64,000 bases of DNA from contig NZ_RQUX01000001.1 in the NCBI RefSeq assembly GCF_003992115.1, positions 144,610 through 208,609 on the forward strand, in the 5' to 3' direction. Both the position numbers and the translations under genes were made by a program. The stretch is from Veillonella ratti (lineage in GTDB: Bacteria; Bacillota; Negativicutes; Veillonellales; Veillonellaceae). This document shows positions 54,751 through 63,748 of the stretch, piece by piece (position 1 is the stretch's first letter; each line of letters starts with the position of its first letter). The notes below the pieces were generated by a model. The model searched no databases, was not told the origin of the DNA, and saw only the letters and a program-made list of their open reading frames with translations.

Positions 54751-55031
54751 AAGTTTCCCCCTGGCACGGTAAAATAACCAACTGATATACTTAAAAATTT
54801 AAAATCGGCACAATGTTAAGTTTTTAATCGTACAATTCAAACGTAAAATATAGTATCAATCAAATGTTGCCCACCGCCCGTAATAAGTGGTTAAGCCATT
54901 CCCAGACGCTGCCGGTGCATTCCCCCATTCCGTTACTGCTTAAAATAATTACTATAGTAAAACTCCAAGTCCCGGTTTGAATCCTTGCTTTGGGACTCAG
55001 AGCTTGAAACAGCATTAATATTCAAGCTCCA
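54751..55031. other. Intergenic region with two hairpins
   Basis: No ORF is supported. AGTCCC/GGGACT (about 54968-54999) and GAGCTTGAA/TTCAAGCTC (about 55000-55029) lie side by side just beyond the stop of the DUF805 gene at 55032; neither has a T run, so termination is uncertain. Confidence 0.45.
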
Positions 55032-55442
55032 TTAGCCCCTGTAATAGCTGTAATCCGGTACGGGGCCGTATTTATTAGGGACTGGATTCCCCTTCATGAC
55101 GGAGAAAATAAACAAAACAAAAGAACCGGCATAGGGCACGAAGTGGAGTAAAAGCCACCACGCACTACGGTTCAAGTCATGAAGCCGACGGGTCTGCACC
55201 GCTAACGAAGGCAAAATGAACGGTAAGGTGACTACCAAGGTCAAAATATCTTCGAAGGTCGAACCAATACTGAAAATACTGATTAAGAATTCCAACACAA
55301 TTATAATAACGAATTGAATGAGCACAAATTTCCAATACTCGCCACGAGTCGCACGACCTTCAAATTTCAAATATTTTTCAGTCATACACATTTTAAAATT
55401 ATCCCAAACCGGTAAGGAACCGACCCAGTTTTCACTATTCAT
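55032..55442 (-). CDS. DUF805 membrane protein without zinc ribbon
   Basis: 136 residues from the ATG at 55442 (AAGAGGAG upstream). DUF805 only: ENWVGSLPVWDNFKMCMTEKYLKF, GRATRGEYWKF, three to four membrane helices, VQTRRLHDLNRSAWW, and NKYGPVPDYS. The open frame extends ~47 codons upstream without a ribosome site or intact zinc ribbon, so that part is probably non-coding. It follows the SDR gene on the same strand. Confidence 0.83.
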   Translation of the reverse strand: MNSENWVGSLPVWDNFKMCMTEKYLKFEGRATRGEYWKFVLIQFVIIIVLEFLISIFSIGSTFEDILTLVVTLPFILPSLAVQTRRLHDLNRSAWWLLLHFVPYAGSFVLFIFSVMKGNPVPNKYGPVPDYSYYRG

Positions 55443-55583
55443 AGGAACTCCTCTTTTAACTACAATCTTAAATTCAAACTCATAAGTAACCGACATGCTA
55501 ATATAACTAGCCCGCCGGAAAAAGATATATAACCACCAATTGCCTGCAATGCTGTAACCGCACCGCAGGCAATTATCATTCAC

Positions 55584-56342
55584 TTATTTCTTTGCAATCA
55601 TAAAACCGGTGGCCTGCTGATTGGCCATGATAGTAATGTCAGAGATCTGAACGCGTTTTGGCTGCGTAGTGGCAAATACGATAATGTCCGCAATATCTTC
55701 TGCCTGCAACGCTTCCACGCCGGCATAAACGGCAGCCGCTTTTTCCTTATCACCGTGGAAACGAACTTCACTGAACGGTGTTTCCACAATCCCCGGCTGA
55801 ATCGTTGTAACCTTAATATCCGATTCAATCGTATCGATGCGAATGCCGTCACTCAAAGTTTTTACCGCTGCTTTCGTGGCGCAATATACAGCGCCTTTAG
55901 CATACGCATAAATACCGGCGGTTGAACCTAAGTTAACAATATGACCGGCATTTTTAGCCAGCATGAACGGCAACACGGTACGTGATACATAGAGCAAACC
56001 TTTTACGTTCGTATTAATCATGAGTTCAATATCGTCCATATCGCTTTCTTGGAACGCATCAAGCCCTTGCGCCAGACCCGCATTATTTACGAGAATATCC
56101 ACACCGCCCGCTTTTTCAATAACAGCCGGTAATGTTTCCGTAACCGCCTTGCGATCCGTCACATCGAGGGCAAACGGCGTTACCTTAATGCCGTATTCCG
56201 GTTCGAACTCGGCCTTCATGTTTTCCAATACTTCCAAACGACGAGCACACACGAGAAGATCATAACCCGCTTTGGCAAAAGCTAACGCCGTAGCACGGCC
56301 GATTCCCGAAGTAGCACCTGTGATTAATACTGTTTTGCTCAT
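55584..56342 (-). CDS. Short-chain dehydrogenase (YdfG-like)
   Basis: 252 residues. NADP site TGATSGIGRA and ARRLEVLE, NNAGLAQGLD, and the catalytic YCATK motif are intact. Overall layout resembles YdfG-type NADP-dependent 3-hydroxy acid (serine/allothreonine) dehydrogenases, though the substrate is inferred. ATG at 56342 is preferred; a GTG three codons upstream is possible. Next to an amino-acid degradation cluster. Confidence 0.87.
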   Translation of the reverse strand: MSKTVLITGATSGIGRATALAFAKAGYDLLVCARRLEVLENMKAEFEPEYGIKVTPFALDVTDRKAVTETLPAVIEKAGGVDILVNNAGLAQGLDAFQESDMDDIELMINTNVKGLLYVSRTVLPFMLAKNAGHIVNLGSTAGIYAYAKGAVYCATKAAVKTLSDGIRIDTIESDIKVTTIQPGIVETPFSEVRFHGDKEKAAAVYAGVEALQAEDIADIIVFATTQPKRVQISDITIMANQQATGFMIAKK

Positions 56343-56417
56343 GGTAGTCACTCTCTTTCTTGGCTAATTTATATGAATTCTATGTTTCCTATAAGTCTAT
56401 TGTAAACTTATTGCACC

Positions 56418-57659
56418 TTATTTTTCAATCATAGACTCTAAAATCACGATATCTGTTTCGCGCATACCATCACGAGCGATGCGACCCACGGTCTGCACCG
56501 TTTCATCGATATTCGCTTTTACAATGCCGTCACCGTTTTTAAAACTGTTATTCGACTTCGCCTGGCGATAGGATAATAACGCATTGCCCAATGACATACC
56601 GATCTTCATGGCACATGACGCTTTAGCACCGTCACAAACCACGCCGGATGTACCAACGAGTGCATTAGATAAAGTTTCCCAAACCACTTCTTTCAGCTCG
56701 GCCATCAAATAAGCGATACCTGCCGCCGTAGCGGAAGCGGCACTTACTACACCGCAATACGCACTCAAACGACCGATATCATGTTTAATGTAAAGGGCTA
56801 ACACATTAGCCAAGGCCAACGCACGATAACGACGTTCTTCCGGCACATCATATTCTTCGGCGTATACGAAAATCGGCACGGCTAAAGTAATCCCCTGATT
56901 ACCGCTGCCGCAGTTAATCATAACCGGCATACTGCAACCGCCCATGCGCGCATCAGAACCCGCTGCTGCATAAGCACGCGCCTTATCTGCGATGCTCGCA
57001 GAATCTTCAATGATAAGTTTCCCGATATTAGAGCCGTAGGAGTTTTTCATCCCTTCTTCGGCAATGGCCATATTATATTCAAACTGACGATGCAATAATT
57101 CTTTGAGCCGCTTAAAATCAGCTTGTTCAGCGAATTCATAGCAGTCGTCAAATGTCATCTGCACTTCTTCCGCCAAAATCTGTTCCAACGGCATATCGAA
57201 TATAACTTCACCGTCTTTTTCGATGTGCGTAATATTCGTATGTTTCTGTTGAACCGTTACCTTCACTTCGTGATCCGCCGTTTTAGCGGTTACGGCGATG
57301 TACAAATTGGCCACACCTTCCGCCAACGACACGGTACAGAAATTACTTTCAAATAATTCATCAGCCCGCTTCACATCATCCGATGTCAAACCTTCCAATA
57401 CTTCCAGTTCTTTAGACGCATCGCCCACAATGGCACCCAAGATGAGGCTGTAATAAAAACCGGTTCGCCCCTGTGCATTCGGGATAGTTACGCTCTTCGC
57501 GTTTTTAATGATGTTGCCGCTGCAATCAGCGTGCAAGCTGCTTGGAAATTCCCCCAAAACTTCAACCGCTTTCGCCGCCGCAAAGGCCAGCGCAATCGGC
57601 TCCGTACAACCAAAAGCAGGTAGTACCTCTCTCTCCAACATACAGTACAAATCTTTCAT
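56418..57659 (-). CDS. L-cysteine desulfidase / serine dehydratase-like family (CyuA, UPF0597)
   Basis: 413 residues. FGCTEPIALAFAAAKA near the N-terminus, NCGSGNQGI and CDGAKASCAMK are the cysteine-bearing motifs of the CyuA family, which binds an iron-sulfur cluster and deaminates or desulfurates cysteine. ATG at 57659 follows GGAGG. A terminator separates it from the diaminopropionate lyase gene, so it has its own promoter. Substrate (cysteine or serine) cannot be settled from sequence. Confidence 0.85.
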   Translation of the reverse strand: MKDLYCMLEREVLPAFGCTEPIALAFAAAKAVEVLGEFPSSLHADCSGNIIKNAKSVTIPNAQGRTGFYYSLILGAIVGDASKELEVLEGLTSDDVKRADELFESNFCTVSLAEGVANLYIAVTAKTADHEVKVTVQQKHTNITHIEKDGEVIFDMPLEQILAEEVQMTFDDCYEFAEQADFKRLKELLHRQFEYNMAIAEEGMKNSYGSNIGKLIIEDSASIADKARAYAAAGSDARMGGCSMPVMINCGSGNQGITLAVPIFVYAEEYDVPEERRYRALALANVLALYIKHDIGRLSAYCGVVSAASATAAGIAYLMAELKEVVWETLSNALVGTSGVVCDGAKASCAMKIGMSLGNALLSYRQAKSNNSFKNGDGIVKANIDETVQTVGRIARDGMRETDIVILESMIEK

Positions 57660-57761
57660 AAGAGTCCTCCATGCTTTTTTATACAAACGGCTTAAATTTC
57701 CGTTTCTAATTTTATTATACCTTATTTATAATCAAAAATCTCAATCTAATTTCATTATAAT

Positions 57762-57804
57762 AAAAAACAAGACACTTTGCGACTTATTAATTGCAAAGTG
57801 TCTT
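57762..57804 (-). terminator. Terminator after the diaminopropionate ammonia-lyase gene
   Basis: Perfect 12-pair arms AAGACACTTTGC/GCAAAGTGTCTT with T-rich flank on the minus strand. Confidence 0.8.
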
Positions 57805-57817
57805 ATTACCAATAATT

Positions 57818-58987
57818 CTACCTAATTAAGCCGCAAGCACCGTCCCAAACAATGCGTCGATAATTAACTGTATCTGTATCGCCTTCGGTACTGATGCAAA
57901 GAACAACCGACTCTTCATTTAAACCAAGCTCTGAACGCATAGGTGCTTTATCCGCATCCACCATAAGACGGTATACGAGTCCGGTTGTAACAGCACCGCT
58001 TTCACCGGAAATAATTTGCTCATCATCGAATAACGGATTCCCCAATACACGCATTCCATCGGCTGCTACTTTATCATCACAAGACACGCTGTAATCGCCG
58101 AATTGACGAATTTGTTCCCAGCCTACTGTACACACCTCACCACAACAAAGACCGGCCATAATAGAATCTAAATCTCCCGTCACGGCATGTAGGGTACCAT
58201 CATTGGCTTTAGCTGTCCGGAACACACAATCTGCCTTATCAGGCTCTACATAAATTATGGTTGGTTTCTTATCACCATAATAATGATTGAAAAATCCGGT
58301 TAAAGCTCCGGCCATAGCACCAACACCGGCCTGTAAGAAAATATGGGTAGGTACTGTCTCATCCAAAGCTTGCACTACTTCAAGAGCCATCGTCATATAT
58401 CCTTGCATAATCCATCCCGGAATTTCCTCATAGCCTGGCCACGCCGTATCTTGCACTAAAATCCAACCGTTAGCATCACCTTGTGATTTAGCAAAACGAA
58501 CCGTATCATCATAGTTCATTTCGGTAATCTCTGCCGTAGCACCAAGTTTACGAATATTTTCCAATCGCTCTACTGCCAAACCCTTCGGCATATATACAAC
58601 AGCCTGCTGTTTTAAATTTTTAGCCGCCCAAGCAATACCACGACCATGATTACCATCGGTAGCCGTTACAAAAGTAAAACTGTTTGGCTCTACATTTTTC
58701 ACTTCAGCCGGCGTGATATTTAATTTCGTAGCAATCACTTCGGCCAACGCATAACTGCCACCAAGGCCTTTAAAAGCATTCAACTCAAATCTATAGCTTT
58801 CATCTTTTACAAATAAATTTTTTAATCCCACATGTTTAGCTAATGCACTTAATTCTCGTAACGGTGTTGCCTTGTACCCCGGTAAACTCTCGTGGAATTC
58901 CTTAACTGCTTTCGCCTTTGCAACGGTAAATAAGGCATCAAAGTCACTAGGCATAGCCTCTTTTTGAATAGGAACAATATCTATCAT
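57818..58987 (-). CDS. ygeX: Diaminopropionate ammonia-lyase
   Basis: 389 residues, PLP fold type II. RFELNAFKGLGGSYA carries the PLP lysine, TATDGNHGRGIAW the substrate loop, and GESGAVTTGL a later conserved segment. Cleaves 2,3-diaminopropionate to pyruvate and ammonia. The adjacent M20 hydrolase recalls the ygeX-ygeY neighbourhood of E. coli, although that partner is a different M20 type. AGGAGG upstream of ATG. Confidence 0.9.
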   Translation of the reverse strand: MIDIVPIQKEAMPSDFDALFTVAKAKAVKEFHESLPGYKATPLRELSALAKHVGLKNLFVKDESYRFELNAFKGLGGSYALAEVIATKLNITPAEVKNVEPNSFTFVTATDGNHGRGIAWAAKNLKQQAVVYMPKGLAVERLENIRKLGATAEITEMNYDDTVRFAKSQGDANGWILVQDTAWPGYEEIPGWIMQGYMTMALEVVQALDETVPTHIFLQAGVGAMAGALTGFFNHYYGDKKPTIIYVEPDKADCVFRTAKANDGTLHAVTGDLDSIMAGLCCGEVCTVGWEQIRQFGDYSVSCDDKVAADGMRVLGNPLFDDEQIISGESGAVTTGLVYRLMVDADKAPMRSELGLNEESVVLCISTEGDTDTVNYRRIVWDGACGLIR

Positions 58988-59071
58988 AGGTCCTCCTTAA
59001 CTTATGTCATTCACAGACTAACTATACTCTGCGCAAAACTTTTCCTATTGTTCTTCAAGAAAAGCGACTGA

Positions 59072-60298
59072 TTACTGCGCCAAGTTTTTAATTACATTAA
59101 TGAATACATTGGCTCCGGCAAAAATGTCCTCGTCTTTAGTATATTCTTTCGGATTATGACTAATGCCGTTCACACTTGGTACAAAAATCATAGCCGACGG
59201 GCAAATACGCGCCATCATCTGTGCATCTTGACCGGCACCGGAAGTAATACGACGATTCGATAAATTCATTTCATTAGCCACTTGTTCCACCATATTTACA
59301 ATCGTTTCATCAAATTGTACCGGTTGGAAACGTACTAATTGCTCTGTATTGATTTGCACCTTGTCACTCACTTCCAATTCTTTTAGGTATGCCGCTAAAG
59401 CCTGTTCTTCCGCTATTAAGCGTTCCTCATTAGGATTGCGTACATCAACCGTAAAAATAGCTTTTGACGGGATTACATTAATCGCATTTGGTTCAAAAGC
59501 AATCGTACCCGTTGTCGCTACTGTAGTACCACCTGACTGATTGCAACGTTCACGCATAAAAGTAATTACCTTGGCTGCAGCCAAACCGGCATCAACTCGT
59601 ATATTAGTCGGTGTTGTGCCTGCATGATTAGCTACACCTTTAATCTCAATTCGTTGCCAAGAAATCCCTTGCAAATTTTCAACTGCTCCGATAGAGATGC
59701 CTTCTACATCTAAAATAGGACCTTGCTCGATATGCAGTTCAATATACGCACGAGGTTTAATAAATCCCGGTTCTTCTGTCCCTTCATATCCGATACGCTT
59801 TAATTCTTCTCCTAAAATCGTGCCGTCTACACCAACAGTAGCTAAGGCTTCTTTTACATCAAGACCTCCTGCATATACAAGGGAGCCCATCATATCCGGT
59901 GAGTAACGAATACCTTCTTCATTGGTAAAGGCTCCTACAACTAATGGACATTTTGTTACAATCTGCTGTTCCTGTAAACTTTGAATTACTTCAAGACCGG
60001 CTAACACACCATAACAACCGTCATATTTACCTGCATTAATAACCGTATCAATATGAGAACCCATCATAATCGGTGCTTCATGTTTATTGGCCTCAGTCTC
60101 CCAAATCCCAAAAATATTACCAATATAATCTACTGCTACACGAAGACCGGCTTCTTTCATCCATGCCACTACCTGATCTCGACCTGCTTTTTCCGTGTCG
60201 GAAGCAGCCGCTCTGGTACGCACGCCATTTTCATCAATACCGATTTCCCCAAGTTGGTTGATTCGGTCCAACAATCGTTGTTCGTTAATTTTTAACAT
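59072..60298 (-). CDS. M20-family Zn hydrolase (N-carbamoyl-amino-acid/allantoate amidohydrolase type)
   Basis: 408 residues from the ATG at 60298 (GGAGGAAC). Metal-binding GSHIDTV, AFTNEEGIRY, ELHIEQGPILD and a C-terminal HNPKEY; the dimerisation insert has GVANHAGTTP. This pattern fits HyuC/AmaB/AllC hydrolases that release ammonia and CO2 from carbamoyl or ureido compounds. Probably supplies a substrate processed with the diaminopropionate lyase 84 bases downstream. A divergent AraC regulator lies upstream. Confidence 0.88.
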   Translation of the reverse strand: MLKINEQRLLDRINQLGEIGIDENGVRTRAAASDTEKAGRDQVVAWMKEAGLRVAVDYIGNIFGIWETEANKHEAPIMMGSHIDTVINAGKYDGCYGVLAGLEVIQSLQEQQIVTKCPLVVGAFTNEEGIRYSPDMMGSLVYAGGLDVKEALATVGVDGTILGEELKRIGYEGTEEPGFIKPRAYIELHIEQGPILDVEGISIGAVENLQGISWQRIEIKGVANHAGTTPTNIRVDAGLAAAKVITFMRERCNQSGGTTVATTGTIAFEPNAINVIPSKAIFTVDVRNPNEERLIAEEQALAAYLKELEVSDKVQINTEQLVRFQPVQFDETIVNMVEQVANEMNLSNRRITSGAGQDAQMMARICPSAMIFVPSVNGISHNPKEYTKDEDIFAGANVFINVIKNLAQ

Positions 60299-60500
60299 AA
60301 TTGTTCCTCCTATACCTACTGACATCTGCCGTAGAACTTCTTATCTATGCCCTAAGTATAAGGGTATCGTAATTTACTTACTATCGAATACGAACATATT
60401 TTTATCTAATTTGTACTTTTTATCATGCTTATTATGTCGTATTGTAATGAATATTCCTTTATAATTTAAATCAAAACATATCATCAAAGGAGGATTAGTT

Positions 60501-61418
60501 ATGATAGAATCTCATCCACAATCAAAAAATAAAGGGCAAGCATTTGCCATGAGTTTCACCAGTGAGCTTCGTGAAAACCTCCCTTATCTAGCACACGATT
60601 TACCCTTATCGGTGTATACCCAAGAATTCGTCCATGCTACGTCCGATATGGTACCCATCCACTGGCATGATGAAATCCAACTCACTTGGGTGATTTCCGG
60701 AGCATTAGAATATCGTGTTAATAATAAAACCTTTCATTTGACACCGAATACATTATTATTTGTAAATCCGCACCAACTACATACATCAAAAACAATAGAC
60801 CAAGATACACATTCACTCTGTCTTAACTTTACCAACAACTTATTTATTGACTATATCCAAACTCATTTTATAAATCCCATTACCCAAAACCCGTCACTCG
60901 CCTATGCCATGTTGCCTCTACAACCAAATCAACTGAAGAAGTTGGAGACCTTTATAGAGTTAGACGATACTCCATTTCATCATTTAGAGGTTATTAACTT
61001 TATTATGGAAATCATCGAACAGCTCTATCCGCTTACCAAGAATGAATCAAAGCCCGTCAACAAAAAAGAGCTAGCTCTGTTCTATGCCATGATTGAATAC
61101 ATTCACAACCATTTCCATGAACAGCTGACAGTTACAGCTATCGCTAAACAGGCTTTTACCAATAAAAATAGATGTACCGCCTTATTCAATAAATATGCCA
61201 GTACATCACCTATTAAATATTTGAACAATTATCGTCTTAATCAAGCTAAAGATCTGCTATTACAAACGTCGCAATCAGTATCCGATATTTCACTTGCAGT
61301 CGGTTTCAATCAGTTAAGTCATTTTATTGAACTCTTCCGGCATAATTATGGTCTGTCGCCCCTCAAATACAGAACCTTTCATTCTAAACCAATCGGTGAC
61401 GATGCTATTGAAAAATAA
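60501..61418 (+). CDS. AraC-family transcriptional regulator
   Basis: 305 residues. An N-terminal cupin sensor (HWHDEIQLTWVISGALEYRVN, FVNPHQLHTSK) is followed by two C-terminal helix-turn-helix motifs (LTVTAIAKQAFTNKNRCTALFNKY; VSDISLAVGFNQLSHFIELFRHNYGLSPLKYR). It faces away from the hydrolase-lyase operon across 200 bases, making that operon the likely target. The inducer is unknown. AAAGGAGG precedes the ATG. Confidence 0.9.
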   Translation: MIESHPQSKNKGQAFAMSFTSELRENLPYLAHDLPLSVYTQEFVHATSDMVPIHWHDEIQLTWVISGALEYRVNNKTFHLTPNTLLFVNPHQLHTSKTIDQDTHSLCLNFTNNLFIDYIQTHFINPITQNPSLAYAMLPLQPNQLKKLETFIELDDTPFHHLEVINFIMEIIEQLYPLTKNESKPVNKKELALFYAMIEYIHNHFHEQLTVTAIAKQAFTNKNRCTALFNKYASTSPIKYLNNYRLNQAKDLLLQTSQSVSDISLAVGFNQLSHFIELFRHNYGLSPLKYRTFHSKPIGDDAIEK

Positions 61419-61463
61419 TCGTATCTGCAGAGTTCCGTTAAATTTCAAAAAAATTCCCAAAAC

Positions 61464-61549
61464 AAAAAGCCCTCATAAGTTTCAAAACAGCTATCTAATC
61501 GGATGTATCTCATCCAATATTAGAAGCGTCTGAGCCTTATGAGGGCCTT
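61464..61549. terminator. Long nested hairpin between the AraC gene and the Eis-like gene
   Basis: Outer arms AAGCCCTCATAAG and CTTATGAGGGCCTT enclose inner arms CTAAT.GGATG and CATCC.ATATTAG. It lies between converging genes and may terminate both. Confidence 0.7.
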
Positions 61550-61564
61550 CTTATATATTAAATT

Positions 61565-62785
61565 TTACCACCATTCATTGATGTATGTTTTTTGTTTCGG
61601 ATATACACGATTGAGCATAGCAATAACCGCTTTTTCACCGCATACTTTGCCTTCAAACAGCAGTTCCGAAGCTGTCATGCGGCCCATAAGGATAAGACTT
61701 AAGGCCCCAACTTCACTTACAACCTGCACATCAGCTTTAACTTCATCCGCTGTTTTAACAGCATCCACATGGCCGTCACCATGAATGGTAACCTCATAAG
61801 TACCTTCATTCCAGGTTGCCATGGCATCTTTAACACCTAATGTAAAGGTATAGGTCTTACCGTCAACAACGCCCGCCTGATTGGCCCAATGGGCGTCAAT
61901 ATAAACCGGCACAGTTGCCATAGCAGTCGGCACGTCGACAATACGACTCATCATGTAAGGCATGGTCGTATGACCGGCTTTACCGTTCGGATGGAAAATA
62001 TAGGATTCGTCCTGTATGCCTTCGTTCCAGCGGATGCTCGAACCTTGCGAACGATGATTATATAAATAGTTTAAGAGCCCTTTTTGACCACGACGAGTGG
62101 TATACACAAATTCGGTGACCGGAATTTCTTCCGCCCCCAAACGATACACCGCATAGCCTTCAATTTGGCCGTCTTCGGTCTGTACATAAGCTACGCGCAC
62201 GCCTTCCGCAAAAAAGCTGCCCAATAAACGACGCCATTCTTTTTCACCACGCACAGCATAGCCGGATAACCCCTCTGTATAAGCTTCATAGATAGGAGCT
62301 AGCTTAGTCCATTCGTCTTCCGATTGTAAAAGACCGAAATGGAGTGTTTTATCCGTAAGCGGACGCAATTCTTCAAGACTCAAGGTCTGTACCCACTGAT
62401 GAGCGTACAATTCCCAACCGTATTGTTGGTAAAAGGCCGCTTTGGACGGCATCAAAATGGTGATACCTTGACCGCGTTTTTTTAACTCTTCTAAAGAAGC
62501 CGTTAACAGTTGACCGCCGATACCGCCGCGACGGGCTACCGGATCCGTTGCTACGCCTACCATGTAACTCACCGGTACGAGCGCCCCACGCACATTAAGG
62601 GTATACTGGCGCAAATGCACCATACTGGTCAGTAAATTTCCGTCATAACCTACCATGGTATGTTCCGGTTCGTACGCTTTACTGAAATAATATTGGAAAA
62701 ACGGGTCTTCCTTTGTTTCAAAGCAATAGGCCCATAAGTTTTCTACAGCTTTCGTATCATTGGCGTTGGCAATTCTAAATTCCAT
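61565..62785 (-). CDS. Eis-like GNAT N-acetyltransferase
   Basis: 406 residues. An N-terminal GNAT domain with the acetyl-CoA loop VATDPVARRGGIGGQLL and MPSKAAFYQQYGWE, a second GNAT-like part, and a C-terminal SCP2-like domain (residues ~300-406) with a free carboxyl end: the three-part Eis layout. Eis enzymes acetylate amines such as aminoglycosides or peptide lysines; no substrate is implied here. It lies 54 bases after the DUF2156 gene with a hairpin terminator between. Confidence 0.88.
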   Translation of the reverse strand: MEFRIANANDTKAVENLWAYCFETKEDPFFQYYFSKAYEPEHTMVGYDGNLLTSMVHLRQYTLNVRGALVPVSYMVGVATDPVARRGGIGGQLLTASLEELKKRGQGITILMPSKAAFYQQYGWELYAHQWVQTLSLEELRPLTDKTLHFGLLQSEDEWTKLAPIYEAYTEGLSGYAVRGEKEWRRLLGSFFAEGVRVAYVQTEDGQIEGYAVYRLGAEEIPVTEFVYTTRRGQKGLLNYLYNHRSQGSSIRWNEGIQDESYIFHPNGKAGHTTMPYMMSRIVDVPTAMATVPVYIDAHWANQAGVVDGKTYTFTLGVKDAMATWNEGTYEVTIHGDGHVDAVKTADEVKADVQVVSEVGALSLILMGRMTASELLFEGKVCGEKAVIAMLNRVYPKQKTYINEWW

Positions 62786-62805
62786 ACTTACACCTCTTTT
62801 TATAC

Positions 62806-62832
62806 AAAAAAGGAGAGTCCTCAGGACTCCCC
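62806..62832 (-). terminator. Terminator between the DUF2156 and Eis-like genes
   Basis: GGGGAGTCC and GGACTCTCC arms around TGA, followed by a T6 run on the minus strand, 20 bases before the Eis-like start. Confidence 0.7.
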
Positions 62833-62839
62833 TAATACT

Positions 62840-63748
62840 TTATTCCTTAACAGGACAAATATCGGCATATACCGCATCATATTTTTCGGCAAAATGATCC
62901 GGATTATACGATTCTTTAGCCTTACGAAGGCCCGGTAAGCCCATATCTTCTTCACGGTTTACAAATTCCGTATCGGCAAACTCATGACGAATGAATTCAT
63001 TGTTGATAGCCTGGTACAAACCGCGGATAGTAGGATTTGCTTTTTCAATATGAATCAAAGCCATACGTTCGTTCAAGTATTCACCGATAGTGAATGCTTC
63101 GATACGTCCGAACAACTTGATAGCACCGCCTACAAGACCGAGTTCATCCCAATGAGTGAACAACAATTTAATGGCTTCCAACTCATCTTCGATGCCTTCT
63201 TCGTGATGCTGTTCCACCCAAGATTCAGCCGTAGCGATACAGTCGGCAAAAATATCCGAAGTAAGCGGCATGTACTCATAGTTGGTATACTGCATGCGGA
63301 ACTGATTTAAGTGATTCTTCTTCTGGCGCAATTTTTTACCGGACAAAGTAATCAAATCCTGAGTCTTATAAATGTACTCAAAATTGTCACGGTCCGGCGT
63401 AAATTCATAGCAATCAGGGCAAAGCGTATTCATACGCTCCATCATAATCGGATTGACACCTTTTAAACGGAACGGCAAGTTATTCACTTCGAACCATTCT
63501 TTGGCCATATCAAGGCCGTCTACGAATTTTGCATCTTTACCGGCAAACGGTGGCAACATAAACGGTTCACGTTTACCGCCCCCTTTGATGAACAATACGC
63601 CGTCTTCTTCGGCCCATTGAATGCCGTAAGCATCTTGCCACATAAATAATGTGGTAAAACAGTTATCCGATGCTTCATAATGATGAATAGCAAAATAATC
63701 ATCAATGATTGGCTTATCTTTTAATTCAAATCTTTTAAATTCTAAAAT
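62840..63748 (-). CDS. DUF2156 (lysyltransferase-like GNAT fold) protein, apparent AUU start
   Basis: 302 residues if read from ATT 63746-63748, exactly eight bases after AGGAGG. The first codons give ILEFKRFELKDKPIIDDYF and then ASDNCFTTLFMWQDAYG, the normal N-terminus of DUF2156 proteins (often starting M-L-E-F). A stop (TAG) lies five codons upstream and the first in-frame ATG is 35 codons in, within the conserved part, without a ribosome site. DUF2156 proteins have a double GNAT fold and are related to phosphatidylglycerol lysyltransferase domains; the substrate is unknown. Confidence 0.8.
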   Translation of the reverse strand: MLEFKRFELKDKPIIDDYFAIHHYEASDNCFTTLFMWQDAYGIQWAEEDGVLFIKGGGKREPFMLPPFAGKDAKFVDGLDMAKEWFEVNNLPFRLKGVNPIMMERMNTLCPDCYEFTPDRDNFEYIYKTQDLITLSGKKLRQKKNHLNQFRMQYTNYEYMPLTSDIFADCIATAESWVEQHHEEGIEDELEAIKLLFTHWDELGLVGGAIKLFGRIEAFTIGEYLNERMALIHIEKANPTIRGLYQAINNEFIRHEFADTEFVNREEDMGLPGLRKAKESYNPDHFAEKYDAVYADICPVKE

